From Hericium rajendrae (taxonomy: Eukaryota > Basidiomycota > Agaricomycetes > Russulales > Hericiaceae), in contig CM065878.1 of NCBI GenBank assembly GCA_033439255.1, positions 434,001 through 498,000 on the forward strand: DNA of 64,000 nt, in the 5' to 3' direction. Positions 12,250-20,596 of this stretch are shown in pieces. Every line of letters begins with the position of its first letter. Position 1 is the stretch's first letter. The notes below the pieces were generated by a model. It was not told the DNA's origin. It worked only from the letters and a program-made list of their open reading frames with translations, and made no database searches. Both the position numbers and the translations under genes were made by a program.

Positions 12250-12450
12250 TCTTTTGCTCTTGACTCTACTACTTATGGTAAGCTTTCTTTTGTTGTTGGT
12301 CTTATGTTCTTACACTGACTTGTATTCTCTTATTAGGTTATTAGATTTTTGCTTTTTGATCATATTGGTGAGTATCTATTGTAGGCTTCTTATATTTATT
12401 ATCTTTGTTAACAGTCTAGTGTATAGATTTTCGCTTTTTTCTAATGTTGG
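12250..12450 (+). repeat. Three exon-like T-rich units with splice borders
   Basis: The first ends ATG|GTAAGC at 12,277. The second (12,345-12,367, 23 nt) is preceded by TTATTAG and followed by GTGAGT. The third (12,427-12,449, 23 nt) is preceded by GTATAG and followed by GTAAGT. The two 23-mers share ATTTTyGCTTTTT and end in TTG, spaced 82 bp apart. Either tandem repeats or genuine micro-exons would explain this. Confidence 0.5.
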
Positions 12451-12952
12451 TAAGTTTTCTTATTTATATATAGCCTTGTGATAATATAACTGATTGTTAC
12501 TTTGTTAGATGTGTATAAGGATGTATAGTGTAGTTGTATAGTAGATTACAAATATCTGTTAAATTTTGAATATAATCTTTTTGATACAATCTTAAATTGT
12601 TTGATGTTTGATTTTTTTATGTAGTCAAAGTGAATATGAATTTGTAGACTTTTATGAAGTCTACTACAGTTATATAATACAGTCTAGAGATATAGCTGTG
12701 ATAGAGTTCATAAATATGTCTACTAAGTATAACTTATATCAGTTAGATATGTTCTATAGATTTCATAGCTAGATCTCCTAAAATAGATATTATAGCTATC
12801 ATAGGGCTACATAGCAACCCACTCAAGCTACATAGCACTACATAGCATCTCACTACAGCTATGTGAGCTATGTAGAACTTGACGTTGCTATGGCTCTAGG
12901 AAATCTATGTAGGACTTATAGAGCTATATAGGACCTACCCATTTCCCTGATG

Positions 12953-13880
12953 TTGTGCGTGCCTGCAGCTGAACGACCCATGCACGCACTGCTTGTGGTA
13001 TGGGCGCACAGTCCGGTGCACACGAAGGTGTGGCGTAGGCAGACGTATGCTGACGAGGACAGGCACAGAAGTGCATGTGCTGTCCGTGGCGTGCACATGT
13101 AGTCGAGGGGGTGAGCAGTGTGCAGCAGCCACGTGCTGGCAGGCATGCTTGCGCTGCCAGGGTCACACATGGGTTGCTTGGCTCATGCACGGGCTGCAGC
13201 TGTGCATGCATCATTGAGTCCGTGCGGGGCAGAGTGGGGCTCTGCACAACGTGCGTGCCATATGCACGCAGAACGGCGGGGCAGTACGCCAGCTATGCGA
13301 GTTGCGGCCGTATGTGAGCAGGTGCATGTGACCTTACACTGGCATTGTCATGTATACATTGGTCTGCGTGGGTTGATGCGAGCATGTGGCACCATGCACT
13401 GGCACTGTCGTTCGGGGCCGTGAGCGCATGCGTACAAGCATGCAGTGGCAGGTGGCACAGTACGAGGCCGCACGATGCATTGTTGAGTCTCGTTGCCACA
13501 GCAACGAGACTCGACACTGGCCTTGCTGGCCATCCGCGGGCCTTGAGGCATTGCGCGTGGGTGTTGGGAGTGTCTGCATGTGGGTGTTAGGATTGCCTGC
13601 ACATGGTGTTGGCCGAGCGTGAGCCGGTGGAAGCCCCCGCCATTGTTGCAGACATGTGTGCAGGATGGGGCCCGTTGATACCATGCGTGGGTGACATGCC
13701 GGGATGTCCAAGCACCCATGGGCTGCAGCAAACAGGCAGGGGGTCATGGGGACGTCGTGGAGTGATGTGTCAGTGGCACGGGAGTGGGCTGTCGAGTGCG
13801 AGGCGTGCGCTATCGAAGGCACGGGCGCGGGGAGGGAGACAGGTGTGAACAGTGTGTGAGAGGTGAGGAGGGGTGTCAAA
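12953..13880. repeat. CpG-rich island of element B
   Basis: GC-rich repeat DNA like that of element A but with more TG/CA words (TGCATG, GCACATG). It appears to continue leftwards to about 10,290 on the other side of element A. A strong hairpin lies at 13,482-13,515 (GTTGAGTCTCGTTGC / GCAACGAGACTCGAC). No gene is credible despite open frames on both strands. Confidence 0.55.
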
Positions 13881-13924
13881 GGGTGCGCAGGTGATCATGG
13901 GATATCGAAGAGCAAGTAAGAACA

Positions 13925-13954
13925 AGAGTCTCGCTCGATAATGAGCGAGACTCT
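13925..13954. promoter_or_regulatory. Palindrome, module B
   Basis: Perfect 12-bp stem AGAGTCTCGCTC / GAGCGAGACTCT with loop GATAAT. Confidence 0.7.
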
Positions 13955-14132
13955 CAAGATTAGTACGATATAGAGAGAATACAGGTGGTTTTTTTACTCA
14001 TCTAAGGCCCTTGACCTTTGCCTGATCCATCCGGCCTTCATCTTGATGTGGGTGATGAGGAACAATGACAGGAATGAGCTGAGAGGAAGGGGAATGATGA
14101 CTTGGAGTTCGAGACGAAGTCAAACGACACGC

Positions 14133-14157
14133 CGTTCGGTGCTTCAGCCACCGAACG
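14133..14157. promoter_or_regulatory. Hairpin 2, module B
   Basis: Perfect 9-bp stem CGTTCGGTG / CACCGAACG with loop CTTCAGC. It matches the stem of module C exactly. Confidence 0.7.
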
Positions 14158-14403
14158 TGCGTGAGTTCGAATGTCTTCGAACTTAGTAAAGCAGATAAAA
14201 TCGCAACAATTCCGAGAAAAAGATGGTAGATAGTGTTTGGTAATATTATTTGATTGAATGAGGTACATCTCTAAGTAAACTACTGAAAGCTACTGGGCAG
14301 TGAATCACACTTACTGAAATCTGGCATTTAGCCTCTGACATGGCACCCGGGCTGAGCTTCTGCAGCCACATTTGGGGCTCCGTCGGACAAACCTGCACTC
14401 ACC

Positions 14404-14560
14404 TATATAATCCTCGCATGATGCATGTCCTCTTTCTCTCTCCAACCCCCATCATCTCTCGTCTGTCATCTGTCGTCTCTCGCTCATCGTTTCTTGTGTC
14501 TCGCTCGTCATTTTTTGTCTCGCTCATCGTTTTTTTTTGTCTCTCACTCGTTGTTTTTTG
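14404..14560 (+). promoter_or_regulatory. TATA box, CT-rich leader and 27-bp repeats, module B
   Basis: TATATAATCC is followed by a CT-rich leader, then repeated TCTCGCTCATCGTTTTTTGT-like units (14,456-14,557) ending in a splice-acceptor-like TTTTTTGTATAG. Confidence 0.55.
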
Positions 14561-14719
14561 TATAGGGCACATGCGCTGAAGGAGCCATTAGTCTACTCTC
14601 ACCAGCTGGTTTGTGGGGTACTGAATATATGTGCTACAGCACTTTTACTATGCTGTGTGTGCTCAGTAGCATGCCCAAGTTCTTGCACATTGATACGAGT
14701 GATAAGCTTAGGATCAGCT

Positions 14720-15060
14720 GTGGGTACGATCGTATGTCCATTCGCAAGCAATGGCATGACAGATGTCGCCAGCGAGTCGAGCTGCAAATTGCATGATGAC
14801 AACATCGAAATCAGAGCCGACAATGGTGCGGATGTAAACATACAATCTCGCTATCGAGAGGCCGTTGACGGTGCGGTAGGTCATGCTGCACTCTGGGATG
14901 GGTCGTACTTATTGGTGGGGGCACAGGGGATACTTCGTGCACAGATGGGACAGATGCAAGCTGAGCCTGAAGGTCGAGAACAGCAAGCTCCTGCTTGGTC
15001 TTCTCCTCCTGAATCGCATCCTTCTTGTTCTTGATGCCAACTGTCGAGTAATGGGCAGGT
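14720..15060 (-). pseudogene. Possible captured coding fragment, unidentified
   Basis: The minus frame from about 15,060 reads HYSTVGIKNKKDAIQEEK, TKQELAVLDLQAQLASVPS, then a proline-rich tail. After a frame change a second stretch runs MTYRTVNGLSIARLYVYI, then SDFDVVIMQFAARLAGDI, ending with a stop near 14,720. Composition is protein-like (a short coiled coil, then a hydrophobic stretch) and unlike the surrounding repeats. I do not recognise the family. It lies where A and C have AT-rich sequence, so it may be cargo of B. Confidence 0.35.
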
Positions 15061-15301
15061 GTGATTCAAGTCACAGGTGTTGTGACTAGTCACAATGTCA
15101 GCTCTTCAAGTTGTAACTTCTTCCCCATCTAATTCTAACACAAAGGAGAGAAATAGACCATATCAGAAGTATAAGAGGTGATTGTCAATAATGAGAAAAA
15201 GGGTTCCGGTGCATGTTGGAGTGCTAGACAAAGAGTAAATAGGTGTGCTGCTCGAGGTGCCAAGCCTTTGTTTGTCACTGTTGATGATGTGAGTTATGGC
15301 G
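15061..15301. other. No recognised gene
   Basis: Mixed sequence between the possible cargo of B and the Helitron fragment. The right border of B should be here but no CTGATG-type end was found. Confidence 0.3.
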
Positions 15302-15544
15302 CTAATAATTACAGGGGTGCGAGAGATCTTGACAAGCAAGGTAACTGTAAGTTTCATTATCAAGCTCCATTATGGATTGTGTTGAATCATCAACTCTCAT
15401 TCGACAGTGATTGTCATCCCTTGGCTGTCCTGGCTTAAGATTTTTATAACAGGTGTCTCTATGTTTGTGCCAATTACACTTCTTGGCCAATGCCTTCATG
15501 AACTCTTGGAAATTATGCTGAAAAGTAACTTTTTCTTCTGCAGA
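15302..15544 (-). pseudogene. Helitron protein, Cys/His region fragment
   Basis: The minus frame reads SAEEKVTFQHNFQEFMKAL, then CNWHKHRDTCYKNLKPGQP and DDNHCRMRVDD. This is the W-H-x-H-x(3)-T-C-Y-K-x-L-K-P-G-x-P-R..C-R-x-R signature found between Rep and the NMDIKFIGSG block of Helitrons. It is cut on its upstream side exactly at the end of composite element C (15,545) and fades downstream near 15,310. Order and strand fit a single Helitron with 18,174-18,765 before it and 7,560-5,280 after it. Confidence 0.75.
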
Positions 15545-16019
15545 CATCATCAGATAAATGTGTAAGTGGTACATAGCTCTATAAAGTCTATATAGATTTC
15601 ATAGTTCCATAGCACTGCCCTTTTCTCTATAGCCAGCATAGCTAAAGGGGAATGCTATGTAGTGCTATGAAGCTAAAGGGTGATGCTATGAAGTGCTATG
15701 ATAGCTATAATAGCTAACTATGTAGCTATGATAGTCTAGCTAGCTATGAAAGCTATAAGTGTCTATTAAAGCTATAAGGCTTATGTGTCTTATATATTCT
15801 ACATTCAGTATGTGTCTCATATATCTTACATTTAATATGTGTCTTACATATTCTATATTCAATATCATATTAAAGCAATAAAATCTGTTGAAACTATGAA
15901 TATTTTTTACAGTCATATCAGAATTAGTAACATATGATCACACAAGTATAAACTATTTCAATGCATTAAGAGTATATTGATATCATGAAAACTACTACTA
16001 ATTAAAAAGCAAAAACATA

Positions 16020-16115
16020 AGTAAGAAAGTAAGAAAGTAAGAAATAAGATAAGATAAGATAAGTAGTACAAGATAAGATAAGTAGTACAAGATAAGATAA
16101 GATAAGATAAGTAAT
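16020..16115. repeat. AAGATAAGAT microsatellite
   Basis: Runs of AAGTAAG and GATAAGATAAG with AGTAGTACAA interruptions, inside element C. Confidence 0.8.
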
Positions 16116-16173
16116 CAAAGGTAAAAAAAAAAACATTAGTCTTGAAAGATAAAGATAACACATGAAAACTTAC

Positions 16174-16194
16174 CAAAGTAACAAAAAGCGAAAT
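16174..16194 (-). other. 21-nt exon-like unit with splice borders
   Basis: On the minus strand CTTTCAG precedes ATTTCGCTTTTTGTTACTTTG, and GTAAGTTTTC follows. It corresponds to the 23-nt units of element A. Confidence 0.45.
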
Positions 16195-16382
16195 CTGAAA
16201 GACAACTTAAAAGATATTAGTATTAGTATGAGCAATAAGAAAAAACAATGAAAGGTTACCTTAAAGACAACGAGCAAAGTAAAGAATGATGACGAGCAAG
16301 CAAAGCACGTCGACGAAGGCGTCGACGTGGCAAGAGACAGTGGGAGTTAAAGAGCAAGAGGCAACGCGCATCGCGCGAGCCT

Positions 16383-16389
16383 TATATAC
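16383..16389 (-). promoter_or_regulatory. TATA box, module C
   Basis: On the minus strand TATATAAGG is followed by GCGCGATGCGCGTTGCC and a CT-rich leader, paralleling modules A and B. Confidence 0.6.
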
Positions 16390-16622
16390 AAATCCTGGGC
16401 GGAGCCGGGATTTGTGGTTGCCAGGCGCTTGCCGAGCGTCGCGTCAGAGACTGGGCGCTAGACTTTATTATGTTGATGCTGCTGCTCAGCAATTCACGAT
16501 GCAGTAGATACATAGAATCCTCATTAATTCTGGTTTACTGTATGATCTATCATAGTATTCTTTTTCTCTGAATTGTTACAATTTTACTTGGTTTGTTAAA
16601 GCTCGAACAACGTAGCTTCGCT

Positions 16623-16648
16623 CGTTCGGTGGCTGTAAGCACCGAACG
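16623..16648. promoter_or_regulatory. Hairpin 2, module C
   Basis: Stem CGTTCGGTG / CACCGAACG with loop GCTGTAAG. The stem is identical to module B. Confidence 0.7.
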
Positions 16649-16814
16649 CGCGTCGAAGTCAGTCTTGTCCCTACCACCCTCACTCCCCTGTCTCGCCCGT
16701 TCGCCATCCCTCTTCTCGCTCCCATCGGATCGAACACCGGAGGAGGATAGTCAGATGCCGAGGGCCTCAAAAGTAAGTAAAAAAAGTCTCAATTCATCTA
16801 TTCGTACTAATCTA

Positions 16815-16847
16815 GAGAGTATCGCTCATTGGATGAGTGATACTCTC
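16815..16847. promoter_or_regulatory. 33-bp palindrome, module C
   Basis: GAGAGTATCGCTCATT and its partner ATGAGTGATACTCTC flank GG; one stem mismatch. Confidence 0.7.
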
Positions 16848-16859
16848 GACTTCTTTCGT

Positions 16860-17810
16860 CCTCCCACGCCCTCATCCCCTCTCGCCTCCAACTGCCGCCT
16901 ATCCCGCAACACCCTGCCCTCCGCCGACCTTGCCGCCATGCCGCCTCGCCGCCATATCACATTGCCACCACGTCGCTAGCGCCCAGCGCGTCGCCTCCAA
17001 TGACCACGATCAGCGGAGTGCGCACGGTCGTCCGCGACCCGGGATGGGCACGCCAGTGCACGCACATCGCACGGGGCCCTGTCCGTCCTTGCGACGTCTA
17101 TGCCATTGCGCCTTGCGTGCACGCCTGCCGCGTTGCGCACGGGCTCGCAGTAGCCCGACGTTTCGTGCCCGGCCCTGCGCCTCGTGCACGGCCCTGCCGC
17201 CCTCGACCCTCGCCCATGCCCCTCCACGCACCTTGCACTTTCTGCGTGCAGGTTACCGCATCACGCACGAACCCGCGGCAGTCTAGTGCCTCGCGCATGG
17301 GCCCGTGGCCGCCCGACGCTTCGCGCACGGACCTGCCACCCTCGACGCCTCACGCATGCCCTCGATGCCTCACGCACGCCCTCGGCGTCTTGCGCACAGA
17401 CCCTGCGCCTCGCGTGCAGGCTGCCGCCTCACGCACGAGCCCATGGCAACCCAGTGCTTCGCGCACGGGCCCGCCGCCCTCGACACTTCGCCCACAAGCC
17501 CGCGGTGGCCCAAGATCTCGCGCACGGGCCCCGTGCCTCGCGTACAGGCCCGCTGCCTGGCGTATGGGCCCCGCACCTCCTGCGCGCACGTCTGCTGCAT
17601 CGCGCACGGGCCCGCTGCCATCCAGCGCCTCGTGCATGCCCTGTTGTGCCTCGCGCACGGCCCTCCCGTCTCGCGCACGCAGGCCTGCTGCGCCTCGTGC
17701 GTGTGCGCCTCGTGTCACGCGCATCGGCCAGTGCGCGCACTCTCGTGTACGGGCCCCGGGCCCATGATGGCCTCCCGCGCCGTGGATGCATGCCCGCATT
17801 GGCCCTAATT
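16860..17810. repeat. CpG-rich tandem island of element C
   Basis: Loose tandem units of about 27-36 bp built on CTCGCGCACGGGCCCG. They translate as Ala/Arg/Pro/Ser-rich repeats in several frames on both strands. No domain is present, so I do not call a gene. Confidence 0.7.
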
Positions 17811-18173
17811 ACTTATTTACTTTTAATATAGTAGAATTAGCTGTTGTTTATTACTCCTGAGCCCATAATTTAAATATATTTTCAACCTAGACAATTGGCT
17901 TAAGGTGCTCTTGCCTTAGTATATTTTGGGGTTCTAGGTATGGTATGATAGGAATCATAGCATTGATAGCAACCCTATAATGTTATATAGCTAGCATAGC
18001 TGTCACTCAAAACTACATAGCTCTATATACCCACCACCAACAGCTATAGAACCTATGATAGGTCTTATAGAGCTATAAAGCTGTGCTGCCAAAATACATA
18101 GAGTGCATAGAACTATCATAGGAGCCATATCATTGGCTGGAAGCTATGTAGAAAACTGATTTTTCTGATGATG

Positions 18174-18765
18174 TTCTCATGATAATAAGGTGCATCTGTC
18201 ATCTGCACATCCACGTGATCACTTTTTGCTGGTTTCTTTGGTTGACTACATTGCGATGAAGGTATAGCTTCTGTCATATTAGGTAATTCATACTTCACAA
18301 TTGACTGTATCCAACTAAACATAGTCTCTTTAAAAGTTAAATCACGTATCATTCGATCTTGCAATTTTTGAGGTGATAAATTGCCTTAAATCCATATCAA
18401 CATATGGCAATGTAAAGTTCCACATCCTTGCGCTTTAACAGTACCATAATAAGCTTTAGAATGACTTACTATCTCCATGCTTCAAAATTATCTTAATAAA
18501 GGCTCGCATCATATGGTCAAAGAACAAAGCCACAGCCTTAGGGTGCTGAAACACCTCCTTCGCTCGAGAGAATGCATTCAAGTACTAAAAACTCTCTGAA
18601 GATCCTCCTGCCATCAAATGCATCAGCTTATGGTGGACATCAGCCAGATTGAGAGTGACAAAAAAAGCAGGACAACTGTGAGTTTTCAACATGGATTGAA
18701 TCTCATTTCATAACTGCAATTTACAACTGTTAGAACCTTTCAGGTCCTTCGAAATAAGACTCCAA
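18174..18765 (-). pseudogene. Helitron Rep (HUH) domain fragment
   Basis: Read from high to low coordinates, the frames give SCPAFFVTLNLADVHHKLMH, then VKAQGCGTLHCHMLIWI (the Rep HUH motif region, here H-C-H), GNLSPQKLQDRMIRD and FSWIQSIVKYELPNMTE. These match Rep blocks of Agaricomycete Helitrons (FVTxNPADVHHPL; GRGTLHCHMLVWLEG). There is a stop after MLIWI and others upstream. Its C-terminal side is interrupted at 18,173 by composite element C, and the next Helitron block resumes on the far side at 15,544. Confidence 0.75.
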
Positions 18766-18956
18766 CTATTTTGTTTATTTACTGTGTATAAATGGTTTTT
18801 ACTGTTTCTTTTTACTATTTATTTACAGAGTGCCTTGGAAACATAAAATATATAGTAAAGTAAAGAGTAAAGGGTATTGGTTATTAGTGCTAATAAGGTG
18901 CTAGAATGTTCAGGAACCAAAATATAAGTCATCTATACTCTGTGATTTTAGTGTTT
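18766..18956. other. No recognised gene
   Basis: AT-rich stretch between the Helitron Rep fragment and the left end of Z copy 2. Upstream Helitron sequence has decayed beyond recognition here. Confidence 0.4.
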
Positions 18957-19115
18957 ATTACGATTCCTTAGAATCGTTTACTCTATACCGCCTTTTCATA
19001 GTGAAAACGACACCAAAACGATGACTATGCCCATTAGGCAGTTGGCTTATATAATCACATATCTTCAATCTAACGAGTTTGCAGGTTCAACTCCAGCTCT
19101 GGCCAAACTTTCTTG
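18957..19115 (+). repeat. tRNA-like head of Z, copy 2
   Basis: It is the mirror of the head at 4,165-4,330 and identical as far as I can read. A-box-like (TAGGCAGTTGG) and B-box-like (GGTTCAACTCC) motifs follow the terminal hairpin, and the ~160-bp tandem units start right after it. Confidence 0.55.
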
Positions 19116-19690
19116 ATTTAATGTAACTTGATCAGTTCTCAACCAATTCACCTGTTCTCAAATGCATCTGGATCTGCTCATTTATTGCTTTCTGATAGTA
19201 TTTTTTGCACCCTGATCTGTGCAGAACTCATAGAATGCAATGAATTTCTACATTTTCCCTCTATGACACTTGAACTTGAGCTAACTCAGTCCATTCTTCA
19301 CCGATTTACTCGTTCTCAAATGCGTCTAAATCTACTCACTTATAGCTTTGCTACCATACTTCATGCATCCAAATCGGTTAAGAACTCACAGAATGCAAAG
19401 TGTTTCTTTTTTCCTCTTCTAAAATGCTTGAACCCTAGCTAACTAGGCCAATTCTCAACCAATTTACTCGTTCTAAAATGCATCAGAATCTACTTATTGA
19501 TAGCTTTCTGACGGTACCTTAGGCGTTAGGATCGGTGCAAAACTCGCAGAATGCAAATTGTTTCTACATTTTCCCCTAGAATGCTTGAACTCCAGCTAAC
19601 TTAATCAGTACTCAACTGATTCACTTGTTCTCAAATGCATCCAAATATACCAGAAAGCTGGTCTCTAACACAATTTACTGCTTATAGAAA
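19115..19690 (+). repeat. ~160-bp tandem units (Z, copy 2)
   Basis: This is the inverted twin of the units at 3,600-4,165, with the same unit length and order. Confidence 0.7.
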
Positions 19691-19810
19691 GATACAGCCA
19701 CTAAAATGATACACAGGAAACAAATGTACATACTGCTTATTGATAAAATGAGCAAAAAATGCAATTTATCGGTAGCAGTGGGTCCTGAGAGTCGGTCATG
19801 TGATCCTACA

Positions 19811-19836
19811 AGACCTTGTGCGGCCGAACAAGGTCT
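19811..19836. repeat. 26-bp palindrome, GGCCG core
   Basis: Inverted twin of 3,446-3,471 in the other Z copy. Confidence 0.7.
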
Positions 19837-20570
19837 TAGCGCCCGCTTACATAAGCATAAGTTGCCTACAGAGCCAATACACTGTATACAGTGATTGCTT
19901 TATAGCTCTGCAACGAAGCAATCAATCGACAAACGGTAAATTGTGTTCAAATACGTTTGATCACATCTTTCCAACCCAATTTAGAATATGAAAATCGGAT
20001 CACTCCAAGCAGAGATATTTCTCGATTTATGTGCCACATCAGCAAAAGAGTATTGTCACCTATCTCAACAACAAGTGGTGCTATAATGTTGTAAACTATA
20101 CTGTTAGAAAGCTACTGTAAATCCAATTTCAATAAGCCCTCATACATTATGATTGATGCAGTATCAGCAGAGCTATAAAGCAATTAGTCTGCCACATCAT
20201 CACGGACATATAGTTCAATAGATCAGCATTTTGCCATGCTATCTTGCTGTTTATGGCACTATTCTAAAGCTATTCTAAATCTGATTCCAACAAGCTTTCA
20301 CTCATTCTGATTCATGTGGTATTGAGAGGGCCATGGTGCAATCTCTATGCCACATCATCAGAAGAGATCCAAAAAGTTGGTGATGGCCCTACACCATCAT
20401 TGGACACCTTAGCCGCAACTCACTGTAGATGGGAACTGGGCGTGTCCAAGCCTTGTAGTTAGTGTGCACTACTGGTAGTATCACACTGACTTCAAAGCTA
20501 TCTGAAGAAAAGAAGAGAAAGCAGAGAGCGCAACATCAACTACTGCTGACATAAGCTAAGCACAGCCACC

Positions 20571-20596
20571 AGACCTTGTGCGGCCGAACAAGGTCT
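20571..20596. repeat. 26-bp palindrome, GGCCG core
   Basis: Inverted twin of 2,686-2,711 in the other Z copy. Confidence 0.7.

Larger units (their letters stand above)
10375..12952 (+). mobile_element. Composite element A (2.58 kb, perfect 15-bp TIR)
   Basis: The ends are CATCAGGGAAATGGG at 10,375 and its exact reverse complement ending at 12,952. Inside, in order: an ATAG-rich segment (10,390-10,690), a CpG-rich island (10,700-11,680), a palindrome (11,687-11,715), a hairpin (11,902-11,929), TATAAA (12,165), a CT-rich leader, exon-like T-rich units (12,275-12,450), AT-rich sequence, and an ATAG-rich segment (12,770-12,940). It encodes no recognisable protein. It seems inserted in the island of an older relative (B). 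Element C has the same plan in the other orientation. Confidence 0.7.
15545..18173 (-). mobile_element. Composite element C (2.63 kb)
   Basis: The ends are CATCATCAGATAAAT at 15,545 and the complement of CATCATCAGAAAAAT ending at 18,173. It interrupts the Helitron coding blocks on both sides, so both borders are well defined. From high to low coordinate it repeats A's plan: ATAG-rich (17,930-18,150), CpG island (16,860-17,810), palindrome (16,815-16,847), hairpin (16,623-16,648), TATA (16,383-16,389), CT-rich leader, a 21-nt exon-like unit (16,174-16,194), AT-rich, ATAG-rich (15,560-15,790). No protein is encoded. Confidence 0.7.

Noticed and set aside
17000-17831. Overlapping open frames of 150-255 codons on both strands
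   Set aside because: They translate a tandem repeat (CTCGCGCACGGGCCCG) in all frames; no sign of coding selection.
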